A DNA stretch of 64,000 nucleotides from Thiohalophilus sp. (GCF_034522235.1 NZ_JAXHLN010000002.1:62001-126000), one strand, 5' to 3'. Numbered from the stretch's first letter, positions 38,507-47,714 are shown. Translations and numbers: made by a program. Notes: a model not told the origin generated them from the letters alone.

Positions 38507-39487
38507 TCAGCCGCCGGTCATGGACATGAAGCGCAACACCTGTTCCGGTTTTTCGTTGAACTCGTGGCGCTCGGGTTTGAGGGCGATGGCCCTGACGATG
38601 TGCTGTTCCAGTTCGGCATCGCTGATCCCGGCGCGCAGCAGTTCGCGCAGCGGGTAGCGCTCTTCCTGGCCCAGGCACATGTACAGCGTACCGTCGACCG
38701 ACAGGCGCACCCGGTTGCAGGTCTCGCAGAAGTGCTGGGAGATGGGGGTGATAAAGCCGATGCGCAGCTCGGTGCCGGCGACTTGCACATAGCGGGCCGG
38801 GCCGCCGCCGGGCATCATGCCGGGTATCAGCTCGTAATGTTCGGCGAGACGCGCTTTGACATCCTGCAGGTTGATGTACTGATCGGTGGCGGCGCGGCCG
38901 GTTTCGCCCATCGGCATGGTTTCAATAAAGCGCAGGGTGAAGTCGTGCTCGATGCAGAACTCGACCATCTCCTCGACCTCGTCGTCATTGACGCCCTTCA
39001 TGACTACCATATTGATCTTGATGGGATGAAACCCGGCCTGTTTGGCGGCCATCAGGCCGTTGAGCACCTTCTCCAGCTTGCCCTGGGTGATTTCCTTGAA
39101 GCGCTCGGGTTTGAGGGTATCCAGACTGACATTGATACGGCTGATCCCGGCCTCGAACAGCGCCTGGCCGTGGTTGTCGAGGCGGGTGGCATTGGTGCTC
39201 AGCGACAGATCCTCGATACCGGGCAGGGCGGCCAGACGGGCAGCCAGTTCGGGCAGGTTCTTGCGCACCAGGGGCTCACCGCCGGTGATCCGAACCCGGC
39301 GGGTGCCGAGCCGGCCGAAGGCGGCGATGACCCGCTCGATCTCCTCAGGCGTCAGCCAGTGCGCGGGCTCCTCAAAGTCTTTGAATCCTTCGGGCATGCA
39401 GTACTTGCAACGCAGATCACAGCGGTCCGTGACCGAGAGCCGGACATAGTCGATGCGCCTGCCGAAGGGGTCGATGAGATCTGTCAT
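38507..39487 (-). CDS. moaA: GTP 3',8-cyclase MoaA
   Basis: The 326-residue protein has the N-terminal radical SAM cluster motif CDLRCKYC (Cys23, 27, 30), RITGGEPLVRKNL, and the C-terminal second cluster site CETCNRVRLSVDGTLYMC. It ends in the GG needed for activity. MoaA starts molybdenum cofactor synthesis from GTP, which SoeA here needs. Length and the ending fit the family. Convergent with nirN across the repeat region. Confidence 0.95.
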   Translation of the reverse strand: MTDLIDPFGRRIDYVRLSVTDRCDLRCKYCMPEGFKDFEEPAHWLTPEEIERVIAAFGRLGTRRVRITGGEPLVRKNLPELAARLAALPGIEDLSLSTNATRLDNHGQALFEAGISRINVSLDTLKPERFKEITQGKLEKVLNGLMAAKQAGFHPIKINMVVMKGVNDDEVEEMVEFCIEHDFTLRFIETMPMGETGRAATDQYINLQDVKARLAEHYELIPGMMPGGGPARYVQVAGTELRIGFITPISQHFCETCNRVRLSVDGTLYMCLGQEERYPLRELLRAGISDAELEQHIVRAIALKPERHEFNEKPEQVLRFMSMTGG

Positions 39488-39656
39488 AAATACCTGAGCG
39501 TGTTGCGATGGATAGACGAAATTATAGGCGAAAATTAGTAGCTTGTAATGTACTGAAAAATCTTCAAAAAATCCGGTTAATTGGCGCTATTGTGGGCCGA
39601 TCTGACAGAGCCAGTATAGCCGCCGGATGACGGAGTGCAATCCGGCACCGGAGAGT

Positions 39657-39672
39657 AAGTGAGCGCTCACTT
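39657..39672. promoter_or_regulatory. perfect 16-bp operator-like palindrome
   Basis: AAGTGAGCGCTCACTT is a perfect palindrome in the gap between divergent moaA and the diguanylate cyclase gene. The form is like TetR-family operators. No TetR gene is in the window. The rest of 39488-39790 shows no gene and no clear promoter beyond an AT-rich stretch near 39680-39700. Confidence 0.5.
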
Positions 39673-39768
39673 GGAACTAATTCAAATATTCTAAAGTAGT
39701 GATATCCTGTGCCGATACCCTTATTACCTATTTAACTTGGGGTAAACCCTGAATTCGACAAGACTGTT

Positions 39769-39782
39769 CCCCCCGCGGGGGG
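39769..39782 (+). promoter_or_regulatory. G-rich Shine-Dalgarno in a hairpin before the cyclase gene
   Basis: CCCCCCGCGGGGGG, a perfect 14-bp palindrome, ends eight bases before the ATG. The GGGGGG half is the only visible ribosome-binding site, so pairing with the C half would block translation unless opened. This may be a simple translational brake. Confidence 0.5.
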
Positions 39783-39790
39783 CGATTCAA

Positions 39791-41053
39791 ATGCGATACT
39801 CCTTACGAAAGCGAATGCTGTTCGGTACCGGCCTGATGCTGGTGCCCTTGCTGTTACTGGGCATTATCGGCTATCTATTTTATCTGCAAACCATTGATTC
39901 GTTTGAGGCGGTGATTCAGGAAAGCCTGCCGGTGGGCCTGCCGGTCAGCGAGCTCCATCGTGACATCCTGCAGCTTGATATGCCGCTGGACAGATACCTG
40001 CTCAGCGGCAGCCAGCGCGAGCGTCAGCGGTTCAGCAAACAGACCCGGGATATCGATCGCCAATTCACCGCCTTGCTGAACAATTCAGGCTTGCAGCGGG
40101 AATATCGCAGGGACATCAGCCGCGCGGCGGCAAGCTGGCGCGAACTGGTCATGCTGGGCGAGGCGATTATCGAGCGGGACCGCACCGGTCACACCGTTCC
40201 GTTGGCGAATATTACCCACTTCGAAAAGCAGCAGCAGAAAACCAGCCGGATGCTGGATGAGGTCTATATCACCCTGCAGTCCGAGATCCGCAGCAATTAT
40301 CAAGATGCCCTGCATAACCAGCAACAGATCCAGGTATTGCTGCTGGTGGTATTCATCGCGGGGGTACTGGTGGCAGTCAGTATCGGCAACCGGCTGGCTC
40401 GCCAGGTGCTCAGGCCGCTCGCCGTGTTAAGCGAGGGCACCGAGCGTTTCGGTAATGGCGATTTGAGCCACCGGATTCAACTGGGGGACCGAGACGAATT
40501 TGGCCGGCTGGCAAAGACCTTCAATGAAATGGCCGATCAGCTCGAATTTCTGGCCGCCTATGACAGCCTGACCGGCCTGCTGAACAAACGCGAGTTCGAG
40601 ATACGCCTTAACGATGAGGTGCGCCGCGCCCGGCGGGCCCGGCATCCCTTCGTGCTGTTGCTGCTGGACCTGGATGATTTCAAACTGGTCAACGATACTC
40701 ACGGGCATCAGGCGGGCGATCAGGTTCTGCAAAAGCTGGCCGCCCTGTTGAAAACGCAGGTCAGGGACGCCGATTATATCGGTCGGTACGGCGGCGAGGA
40801 ATTCGGCATCATCCTCACCGATAGCTCCGAACAGGATGGCAGTGAAACCGCGGAGCGGATTCGCCAGGTAGTGGAAGCGGAACAATTCGTTGTTAACGAG
40901 GACATTGATATCCGTATCACCATGAGCATCGGGCTCGCCTGCTATCCCGATGATGCCGCCAACGCCGACATGTTAATTGGCTGTGCCGACGAGGCGCTTT
41001 ACAAAGCCAAGGACACCGGCCGCAATCGCGTGATCGCCTTCAGCGGCAGCTGA
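39791..41053 (+). CDS. membrane diguanylate cyclase (sensor-HAMP-GGDEF)
   Basis: The 420-residue protein has two membrane helices (about 10-33 and 177-199) around a helical periplasmic sensor like the four-helix-bundle type, then a HAMP domain (about 200-250, HRIQLGDRDEFGRLAKTFNEM) and a GGDEF domain (about 258-420). The active-site loop is RYGGEEFGI, a functional form, and the preceding LDLDDFKLVND gives metal-binding aspartates. It should make cyclic di-GMP in response to a periplasmic signal. The gene ends close to repeat G and is convergent with the FixJ-type gene. Confidence 0.92.
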   Translation: MRYSLRKRMLFGTGLMLVPLLLLGIIGYLFYLQTIDSFEAVIQESLPVGLPVSELHRDILQLDMPLDRYLLSGSQRERQRFSKQTRDIDRQFTALLNNSGLQREYRRDISRAAASWRELVMLGEAIIERDRTGHTVPLANITHFEKQQQKTSRMLDEVYITLQSEIRSNYQDALHNQQQIQVLLLVVFIAGVLVAVSIGNRLARQVLRPLAVLSEGTERFGNGDLSHRIQLGDRDEFGRLAKTFNEMADQLEFLAAYDSLTGLLNKREFEIRLNDEVRRARRARHPFVLLLLDLDDFKLVNDTHGHQAGDQVLQKLAALLKTQVRDADYIGRYGGEEFGIILTDSSEQDGSETAERIRQVVEAEQFVVNEDIDIRITMSIGLACYPDDAANADMLIGCADEALYKAKDTGRNRVIAFSGS

Positions 41054-41068
41054 ATAGAGAAAAGAGAA

Positions 41069-41203
41069 TAACGCAGAGGCGCAGAGATATAATTTTGGAT
41101 GTTGAATTTTAAATTTTAAATTTTGAATTTCGGTTGTGCACCCAATTCAAAATTCAACATTAAGAATTCAAAATTGCATTACTCTGCGTCTCTGCGGTGA
41201 AAA
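41069..41203. repeat. nested inverted repeat G (words V4 and V3)
   Basis: V4 arms (ACGCAGAGGCGCAGAG at 41069-41086 and its inverse CTCTGCGTCTCTGCGG at 41181-41203) enclose V3 arms at 41091-41130 and 41143-41175. It lies between convergent genes, starting 15 bases after one stop and ending four bases before the other. This is the most complete copy of the same two-layer design as elements D and E. Confidence 0.88.
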
Positions 41204-41207
41204 ATAT

Positions 41208-41837
41208 TTATCGGCTGGTTTTGCCGTTGCCGGCTTCGCGCATCATCATGGCCATTTTGACCAGGTCGGCGATGGAGCGGGCCCGCATTTTTTCCATGAC
41301 CTTGGCGCGGTGCACTTCCACGGTCTTGACGCTGATGCCCAGTTCCTCACCCACATCCCGGTTGGGCTTGCCGGTGACCACCCGGTCCATGACTTCCTGT
41401 TCGCGGGTGGTGAGGTTGTCATAGCGGGCCTGCAAATTCTCCAGTTCGGCGCGTTGTTTGAGTCGGTTGCGATGCTTCTGCACGGCGGCCTGGATCGTAT
41501 CCAGCAAGACCTGGTCGTTGAACGGCTTTTCGATGAAATCGATCGCACCGTTTTTCAGCGCGCGTACCGCCATCGGTACATCGCCGTGGCCGGTGACGAA
41601 GACGATAGGCAGGTCAATGCCCCGCTCGGTGAGAATGTGTTGTAAATCCAGACCGCTGATGCCGGGCATGCGCACATCCAGAATCAGACAACCGAGGGAA
41701 TCCTCGGTGTAGTTATCCAGAAATTCGTTGGCCGAACCGTAGGTCCGGATGTTCAGACCGACCGACTCGATTAACCATTCAATGGACTCGCGTACGGCCT
41801 GATCGTCATCGACTACGTGGATGGTCGCTTTTTTCAT
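41208..41837 (-). CDS. FixJ/TtrR-type response regulator, orphan
   Basis: The 209-residue protein has a receiver domain with DDD at 10-12, the phospho-acceptor Asp54 in LILDVRMPG, the Thr of VFVTGHGD and Lys of IEKPF. A LuxR-type helix-turn-helix follows (about 140-200, LTTREQEVMDRVVTG then GISVKTVEVHRAKVMEKM). The LuxR part has the FixJ family look. The ATG at 41837 has no good ribosome site; a GTG at 41864 would add nine residues. No sensor kinase is adjacent. It lies upstream of and in the same orientation as nothing else, but near soeABC, whose control it might serve. Confidence 0.88.
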   Translation of the reverse strand: MKKATIHVVDDDQAVRESIEWLIESVGLNIRTYGSANEFLDNYTEDSLGCLILDVRMPGISGLDLQHILTERGIDLPIVFVTGHGDVPMAVRALKNGAIDFIEKPFNDQVLLDTIQAAVQKHRNRLKQRAELENLQARYDNLTTREQEVMDRVVTGKPNRDVGEELGISVKTVEVHRAKVMEKMRARSIADLVKMAMMMREAGNGKTSR

Positions 41838-42228
41838 TATTGTACTAACTGTCTGGTCCTCCACCGGTGTCGTTGCCCCTGAAACCGGTTGGCGGGTTTA
41901 CCCTTGAATAGTCCATTTGCCGGGCGCTGTGATGCGGGTTCGAAACAGCCCCGTCGGACGCTTTGCTGCGGCCAGCCCGGGCACTTCCGGAAACCTCGCA
42001 TTTTCCACGTGGTTATCGGCAATGTGATGCAGTTCTCAAATTTTTTCTTAGTGTAAGAGGTGATTTCATCACGGGCTAAATATCCCTTTTTAGATAATGC
42101 TCTTTTCGTCATCCAGCATATAGGAGGCGGTCAGGGGAACGTTATTGGGGATTACCCTAATTTTGCCCGGAAGGCGAAAAAAAGCGCATCGGAGGATGCG
42201 CTTTTGGCAGTGCGTTGCCGGTTGGCAA
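41838..42228. other. intergenic region with bidirectional terminator (42178-42207)
   Basis: Between the FixJ-type gene and soeC the only clear element is a hairpin AAAAGCGCATC/GATGCGCTTTT with a GGAG loop and A/T runs on both sides, which should end the soeABC transcript on the minus strand. The rest contains the FixJ gene promoter region; I see no gene or repeat word in it. Confidence 0.75.
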
Positions 42229-43197
42229 TCAGATGGTCTGATAGTAGAGGTTCTGCGGATGATTGGCCTGGGCGAAGAAAAACCAGCGCTCGAACAGCAG
42301 GCCGATGTACTGCACCACGAACGCGACGGCCAGAACCTGGACACTGGCGGCGCTGAGGCCGGCCCACAGCAGGATCAGCGGCACGGGGAACACCAGGACC
42401 AGGAAAATGTACTTGATCGACCGGAACCAGGCCGCGCTGGCGCCGTGGAAATATTCCCGGGTGTTATAGGAGCCGCCCATCATGCCCATGGCTTTTTGTA
42501 CCACGGTGCTGTGGCGCATGCCGATGGCGGTCTGGACGGTTGACTTGTACTTGATCCGGGCGTTGCGATACAGCGAGGCAGCGCGGGTGATCAGGCTGAC
42601 CAGCGTCAGGATCACCGCCCAGCTACCGTAGAAGCCGGTCAGGCCGGCGCCCTGCCAGGCCGCCAGCGCGGTGGCCAGGGTGAACCCGGAGGCGGCGCCC
42701 AGCAAGGTGTAGTTAATCACGGTCAGGACACTGGCCCATTCCTGCAGGAACTTGATGCTGGCGTAGATCATGGCGGTGGCGATATACAACACGAACACGG
42801 CCAGGGTCGTGATCGCCCCGACGATCAGTGCCGGCTGATTGGGCATGCCGTTACCGAACCAGTCGGGTTGCCAGCCGCTGAAGTGCAGCACGCCGTAGAC
42901 GAACACCAGGCCCATGACCGCCGGCAGGATGATGACTTCCCGCGACAGCCAGGAGGTGCGCCACTGGCTCGCGGCACGCCAGGCCCGCTCCGGCCGCCCC
43001 AGATGAAGGAAGGACGCAGCCAGGCCACCGACCATCAACACCAGGGCGATGATACTGCCGGTGATATAGAAACCGCTGCTCTGTGCCGGCAGCAGGTTGA
43101 CGGCGGAATACAACTGGCCACTGAACAGCGCCAGAAACAGCCCCTGACCGGCACCGATCAGCGTAGTGAGAAAAATAACCGAAAATGCAGGATGCAT
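42229..43197 (-). CDS. soeC: SoeC-like membrane anchor of sulfite dehydrogenase
   Basis: The 322-residue protein has about eight membrane helices and belongs to the DmsC-type anchors (FSVIFLTTLIGAGQGLFLAL at the start, then GGLAASFLHLGRPERAWRA, whose HLGRPERAWRA loop is a DmsC family signature). It passes electrons from the Fe-S subunit to the quinone pool. With the two upstream genes it forms a SoeABC set. A V1 repeat separates it from soeB, which is unusual inside an operon of this type. Confidence 0.85.
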   Translation of the reverse strand: MHPAFSVIFLTTLIGAGQGLFLALFSGQLYSAVNLLPAQSSGFYITGSIIALVLMVGGLAASFLHLGRPERAWRAASQWRTSWLSREVIILPAVMGLVFVYGVLHFSGWQPDWFGNGMPNQPALIVGAITTLAVFVLYIATAMIYASIKFLQEWASVLTVINYTLLGAASGFTLATALAAWQGAGLTGFYGSWAVILTLVSLITRAASLYRNARIKYKSTVQTAIGMRHSTVVQKAMGMMGGSYNTREYFHGASAAWFRSIKYIFLVLVFPVPLILLWAGLSAASVQVLAVAFVVQYIGLLFERWFFFAQANHPQNLYYQTI

Positions 43198-43216
43198 AGC
43201 AAATTCTCCGAATTTG

Positions 43217-43303
43217 AGTTACGAGGGACGAGGGCCGAGTTACGAGGAACAGCGAATCGAGGTATATCTTTTTTCCTCGTCACTCGTAACTCGGCCCTCG
43301 TCA
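43217..43303. repeat. inverted repeat H (word V1) inside the soe operon
   Basis: Inverted V1 arms at 43217-43247 and 43274-43303 fill the gap between soeB and soeC. The arms pair almost perfectly over about 28 bases with a 26-base loop. Since both genes are needed for one complex, the element either does not stop transcription fully or sets lower soeC expression. Confidence 0.85.
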
Positions 43304-43310
43304 CTTTGTT

Positions 43311-44036
43311 TTAGAGTAGCCAGTCGTCCAGGGTGACATCCTTGGTGGTCTTGTGCCGGATATCCTCTTTCTTGAGCGGATTGTCCACGCGCACCAGCTC
43401 GTCTTCATGGATGTGCATCTTGGTCTTGCGCCGCGGCAGGTAATGGTTGGCCGGCTTGGTGCCCCATTCGGGCATCAGCTGGTAACCGCCCTGTTCGCGA
43501 ATCGCGACCGACACTTCCGAGTCAGGATCGTGGACGTCACCGAACAGCCGGGCGTTGGTCGGGCAGGCCATGACGCAGGCCGGTTTGCGCTCGGCTTCGG
43601 GCAGGGATTCGTCGTAGATACGATCCACGCACAGGGTGCACTTGGTCATCACCTGTTCTTTCTCGTCCAGCTCGCGCGCGCCATAGGGGCAGGCCCAGGA
43701 GCAGTATTTGCAGCCGATGCATTTGTCATAGTCTACCAGCACAATGCCGTCGTTCTCGCGCTTGTAGCTGGCGCCGGTCGGGCAGACCGGCACGCAGGGC
43801 GCGTCCTCGCAATGCAGGCAGCTCTTCGGGAAGTGGATGGTTTCCGTGTTCGGGAAATTGCCCACCTCATAGGTCTGCACCCGGTTGAAGAAGGTCCCGG
43901 TGGGGTCCTTGCCATACGGATTCTCGTCGAACAGCGGGCCGGCGGCACCGGAAGTATTCCACTGCTTGCAGCTGGTGACGCAGGCGTGGCAACCCACGCA
44001 AACATTCAGATCGATAACGAGGGCTAACTGGGACAT
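43311..44036 (-). CDS. soeB: SoeB-like iron-sulfur subunit of sulfite dehydrogenase
   Basis: The 241-residue protein holds four 4Fe-4S motifs in the DmsB/NrfC pattern: CVGCHACVTSC (about 12-22), CLHCEDAPCVPVCP, CIGCKYCSWACP and CTLCVDRI with later CVMACP. It moves electrons from the molybdenum subunit to the membrane anchor. The start overlaps the soeA stop by one base (TAATG), which couples translation. No signal peptide, so the complex faces the cytoplasm. Confidence 0.9.
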   Translation of the reverse strand: MSQLALVIDLNVCVGCHACVTSCKQWNTSGAAGPLFDENPYGKDPTGTFFNRVQTYEVGNFPNTETIHFPKSCLHCEDAPCVPVCPTGASYKRENDGIVLVDYDKCIGCKYCSWACPYGARELDEKEQVMTKCTLCVDRIYDESLPEAERKPACVMACPTNARLFGDVHDPDSEVSVAIREQGGYQLMPEWGTKPANHYLPRRKTKMHIHEDELVRVDNPLKKEDIRHKTTKDVTLDDWLL

Positions 44037-46945
44037 TATTTAGCTCCTTTGCTGAACTTGCCAGCGAAGTACTGCAGCCATTTGCGGCGCGGTGTCGTTC
44101 CCGGCACAGCATGCATCTCTTTGTATTGCGGGGAGGTGACCGGTTCATCGTCTTCGCTCGCCGGATAGATCCGAACCCGCACGTCATACCAGCCGGCCTG
44201 GCCGGTGACCGGATCCGAGTTGGAAATATGCTCGCCGGCAGGGTTGGACGGCAACTCCTCGCTGATTACGTGGTTCAACAGGAAGCCCTGCTGGGATTCG
44301 TTGGCGTTCTTGTCCAGGTTCCAGGCGCCGCTGGCCTTGCCGATGGCGTTCCAGGTCCAGATGGTGCCCGGCTCGACCGCCTCACTGTAACGACTCAGGC
44401 AGCGCACCTTGCCGTGCATGGACTCGATCCACATCCAGGATTCGTCCTCGATACCGGCCGCTTTCGCGGTCTGCGGATGCAGGTGCAGGTAGTTGTAGGC
44501 ATGGATCTGGCGCAGCCAGGCGTTCTGCGAGTCCCAGCTGTGGTACATGGCCATCGGCCGCTGGGTGATCGCGTTGAGCGGGTACTTGTGTTTGTCGGTC
44601 AGCTGCGACTCCAGCGGCTCGTAGTAGAACGGCAGTGGATCGAAGAAAGTCTCGATGCGCTTGCGCAGATGCCTGGGCGGCACCCGACCGCCGGGGTTCT
44701 TGTCCTGCGCGGCCAGGCGGAACTTCTGCAGCACTTCGGAGTAGATGTGGCAGTTGATTGGCTCGGCATAGCGGGTCAGGGCGTTGCCCTGGGCCCACTG
44801 CAGGTAACCCTGGTTCCAGTTACGCATGTACTGGTAGGACTTGGGCAGCTCGTAATGGAACACGCAGTTGTTCTTCTCGTACATCTTCCACTGATCCGGG
44901 TTGGGCTCGCCACGCATGGACTTCTCGCCGCCCTTGCCGCGCCAGCCGGCCAGAAAGCCGATGCCGGAGCCCGGGGCGGTCTCGAAGTTGGTGACAAAGT
45001 CCGGATAGTCGCGGAACTTGCGGTTGCCGTCTTCATCCACGAAGGCCGGCAGCTTCAGCCGCGAGCCCAGTTCAATGAGCACTTCCTGGAACGGCTTGCA
45101 CTCGCCAGTCGGCGGCACCACGGGGATACGCACCGAGTCGACCGGACCGTCGTACTCGGAGATCGGCCGATCCAGCATGGACATCACGTCATGGCGTTCC
45201 AGATAGGTGGTATCCGGCAGCACCAGATCGGCGTAGGCGACGGTTTCCGACTGGAAGGCGTCGGCCACGACCAGAAACGGGATCTTGTACTCACCGTTGT
45301 CGTCCTTGTCGTTGAGCATCTTGCGCACTTCATCGGTGTTCATGGTGGAGTTCCACGCCATATTGGCCATGAACAGGAGCAGGGTGTCGATGTTGTAGGG
45401 ATCGCCGCGGTGGGCGTTGGTGATCACATTGTGCATCAGACCGTGCACCGACAGCGGATGCTCCCAGGAGAAGGCCTTGTCGATCCGCACCGGCTCGCCC
45501 TGGTCGTCGACGAACAGATCGTCGGGGTCCGCCGGCCAGCCCAGCGGCATGCCGTTGAGCGGGGTATTCGGCTGTACGTCGTCCGGCGAGGTCGGGTTCT
45601 TCGGGCAGGGCGGAATCGGGCGCGGGAAGGGCGCCTTGTGGCGGAAGCCGCCGGGCCGGTCGATGGTGCCCAGAATCGACATCAGGATGCTCATGGCGCG
45701 GATGGTCTGGAAGCCGTTGGAATGGGCGGCCAGACCGCGCATGGCATGGAAGGCCACCGGGTTGCCGGTGACCGACTCGTGTTCGTTGTCCCACACGTCG
45801 GTCCAGGCGATCGGCAGCTCGATCTTCTCGTCGCGGGCGGTGATACCCATTTCATAGGCCAGGCGACGGATGGTCTCGGCCGGAATGCCGGTGATGTTCT
45901 CGGCCCATTCGGGGGTGTACTGCTGCACCCGTTCGGTCAGCATCTGGAAGGCCGGTTTGACCGGGGTGCCGTCGGGCAAGGTGAAATTACCCAGCAGATA
46001 CGGATCGGCACCCGGGGTATGGGTGGAAATCGGTTTGTTCAGATCCCGATCCCACCACAGCTTGTTCTGGGGATCGAAGCAGCCTTCCTCTTCGGGGACT
46101 TCGAAACGCACGAACATGCCGTATTCGGTGCTCTCTTCGTCCAGGTTCACCAGCTCGGCGGAGTTGGTGTAGTTGACCAGAAAATCCCGGTCGAACAGCC
46201 CCTGCTTGATAATCTCATGGGTCAGGGCCAGCAGCAGCGCGCCGTCGGTGCCGGGTTTGATCGGCACCCATTCGTCGGCAATGGCGGAGTAGCCGGTGCG
46301 CACCGGGTTGATGGAGATAAAGCGGCCGCCGTTGCGCTTGAACCTGGACAGTTCCATCTTCAGCGGGTTGGAGTGATGGTCCTCGGCGGTGCCGATCATC
46401 ACGAACAGTTTGGCGCGTTCCAGATCCGGGCCCCCGAATTCCCAGAACGAGCCGCCGATGGTGTAGATCATGCCCGCAGCCATGTTGACCGAGCAGAAGC
46501 CGCCATGGGCCGCGTAGTTGGGCGTGCCGTACTGTTTGGCGAACAACCCGGTCAGCGCCTGCATCTGATCGCGGCCGGTGAACAGCGCGAATTTCTTCGG
46601 ATCGGTGGCGCGGATGTTGCCCAGGCGCTCCTCGAGCAGGTCGAAAACCTGATCCCAGCTGATCTCCTCGAACTGCGCATCACCGCGGTCGGCGCCGGGC
46701 TTGCGCATCAGCGGCCTGGTCAGCCGCGCCGGGGAGTACTGTTTCATAATCCCCGAGGAACCCTTGGCACAGATGATGCCCTTGTTCAGCGGATGATCGG
46801 GATTGCCCTGGATATAGCGCACCTCCCCGTCACGCACGGTCACGCGGATGCCGCAGCGGCAGGCACACATGTAACAGGTGGTGTTCTTGGTTTCAGTGCG
46901 CCCCGCGGGCTTCTGAATCGGGTCGTGTATTACTGCCATCGTCAA
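44036..46945 (-). CDS. soeA: SoeA-like molybdopterin subunit, cytoplasmic sulfite dehydrogenase
   Basis: The 969-residue protein is a DMSO reductase-family molybdoenzyme. Its N-terminal 4Fe-4S site has Cys24, 27, 31 and 59 (CYMCACRC, then IICAKG). The molybdopterin domain follows and a molydop-binding domain closes the chain (about 800-940). There is no twin-arginine signal, as in SoeA, which acts in the cytoplasm and oxidises sulfite to sulfate with quinone as acceptor. Related tetrathionate, thiosulfate or polysulfide enzymes are exported, so the lack of a signal favours SoeA. The gene is GC-rich and has an open antisense frame that I judge to be a shadow. Confidence 0.85.
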   Translation of the reverse strand: MTMAVIHDPIQKPAGRTETKNTTCYMCACRCGIRVTVRDGEVRYIQGNPDHPLNKGIICAKGSSGIMKQYSPARLTRPLMRKPGADRGDAQFEEISWDQVFDLLEERLGNIRATDPKKFALFTGRDQMQALTGLFAKQYGTPNYAAHGGFCSVNMAAGMIYTIGGSFWEFGGPDLERAKLFVMIGTAEDHHSNPLKMELSRFKRNGGRFISINPVRTGYSAIADEWVPIKPGTDGALLLALTHEIIKQGLFDRDFLVNYTNSAELVNLDEESTEYGMFVRFEVPEEEGCFDPQNKLWWDRDLNKPISTHTPGADPYLLGNFTLPDGTPVKPAFQMLTERVQQYTPEWAENITGIPAETIRRLAYEMGITARDEKIELPIAWTDVWDNEHESVTGNPVAFHAMRGLAAHSNGFQTIRAMSILMSILGTIDRPGGFRHKAPFPRPIPPCPKNPTSPDDVQPNTPLNGMPLGWPADPDDLFVDDQGEPVRIDKAFSWEHPLSVHGLMHNVITNAHRGDPYNIDTLLLFMANMAWNSTMNTDEVRKMLNDKDDNGEYKIPFLVVADAFQSETVAYADLVLPDTTYLERHDVMSMLDRPISEYDGPVDSVRIPVVPPTGECKPFQEVLIELGSRLKLPAFVDEDGNRKFRDYPDFVTNFETAPGSGIGFLAGWRGKGGEKSMRGEPNPDQWKMYEKNNCVFHYELPKSYQYMRNWNQGYLQWAQGNALTRYAEPINCHIYSEVLQKFRLAAQDKNPGGRVPPRHLRKRIETFFDPLPFYYEPLESQLTDKHKYPLNAITQRPMAMYHSWDSQNAWLRQIHAYNYLHLHPQTAKAAGIEDESWMWIESMHGKVRCLSRYSEAVEPGTIWTWNAIGKASGAWNLDKNANESQQGFLLNHVISEELPSNPAGEHISNSDPVTGQAGWYDVRVRIYPASEDDEPVTSPQYKEMHAVPGTTPRRKWLQYFAGKFSKGAK

Positions 46946-47259
46946 CCTGGCCTTTTTAATGGGGTGCGCGATTATAGGTAGCTCGTCGCACAGTGACTAA
47001 TCAGCGTTATTAAAAGGTTATAGAATCATTATATACTAAAATGATTATATGATAACCGTATCCAGACGGAGATAGTGACCGGGCCCGCTCCCTATCCGAA
47101 GAGAGATAGCCATAGCCCGACTAAACATCTGTTTTTACGGGAGTTTTGAGCTTGCAGGTGAGGTCGGCCAAACTATAGCCGATCACGAGCAAATTTAAAC
47201 CCCGTGCACCTCGAAGGACAGAAATAAAATTCACTTATATTTAGATCAGGTATAAGTCC

Positions 47260-47283
47260 CGCCGAAACGGTCCCGTTTCGGCG
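47260..47283. terminator. hairpin in the soeA upstream gap
   Basis: A 10-bp stem (CGCCGAAACG and its complement) with a GTCC loop is followed by CCATTTTCATT. It may end leftover transcription or form a leader structure. From 46946 to 47259 I see only AT-rich promoter-like sequence (TATATACTAAAATGATTATA near 47031-47050) before soeA and no gene. Confidence 0.5.
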
Positions 47284-47387
47284 CCATTTTCATTCCGCCC
47301 AATCGGATACAACAAATCCAGTTTAAGCCGTCCCGGCGGGACAGGATCGTCATCACCCGGCCAAGCGCCCGTCACATACCATTAATA

Positions 47388-47500
47388 TAAGGAGTGCCCG
47401 GGGCGAATCTGTCGCGACTTCCCGCAACGGTGCGGTCAGAATCCTCTCAAGCCGGGATCGTGCTGAAGAGAGGCCGGCTTTGCTGAGGGGACAGCACAAG
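47388..47500 (+). ncRNA. cobalamin-riboswitch-like leader RNA
   Basis: Key pieces of the B12-riboswitch consensus appear in order: GGGCGAATC (47401-47409, compare GGTGCGAATCC), CCCGCAACGGT (47421-47431, compare CCCGCAACTGT) and AAGCCGGGATCG (47449-47460, compare AAGCCAGGAGACC). Spacing between the last two is short, as in compact variants without the long P7-P9 arm. No B12-related gene follows; the next gene on this strand is the small Fn3-like membrane protein at 47715. It may be degenerate or serve another ligand. Confidence 0.42.
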
Positions 47501-47714
47501 TCCATGGTGTGACTGAGTCATCGAGGTTGTGTGGTCCGGGACGGGTTGCCCTGGCTGGTAATAAGTGACTCTTTTAACTAGACTTTTGGGGCAATGTGAA
47601 TTTTATTGCCACTCATGGCAAAATAGATAACAAATTTCGTTGCACATTCAAGGCAGCTGTCATTGTCCGGACATCCCCAGGGCCATGTTGCAATGAAGAT
47701 AATGGACTAATTCA

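Noticed and set aside
44111-46981. 956-codon open frame antisense to soeA
   Set aside because: soeA has clear family motifs on the opposite strand; the antisense frame is low-complexity and rich in G, V, H and R, as expected for the complement of a GC-rich gene.
47422-47435. Guanidine-II (mini-ykkC) hairpin with ACGG loop
   Set aside because: Only one convincing ACGR hairpin is present; that class needs two. The longer B12-like match explains the segment better.
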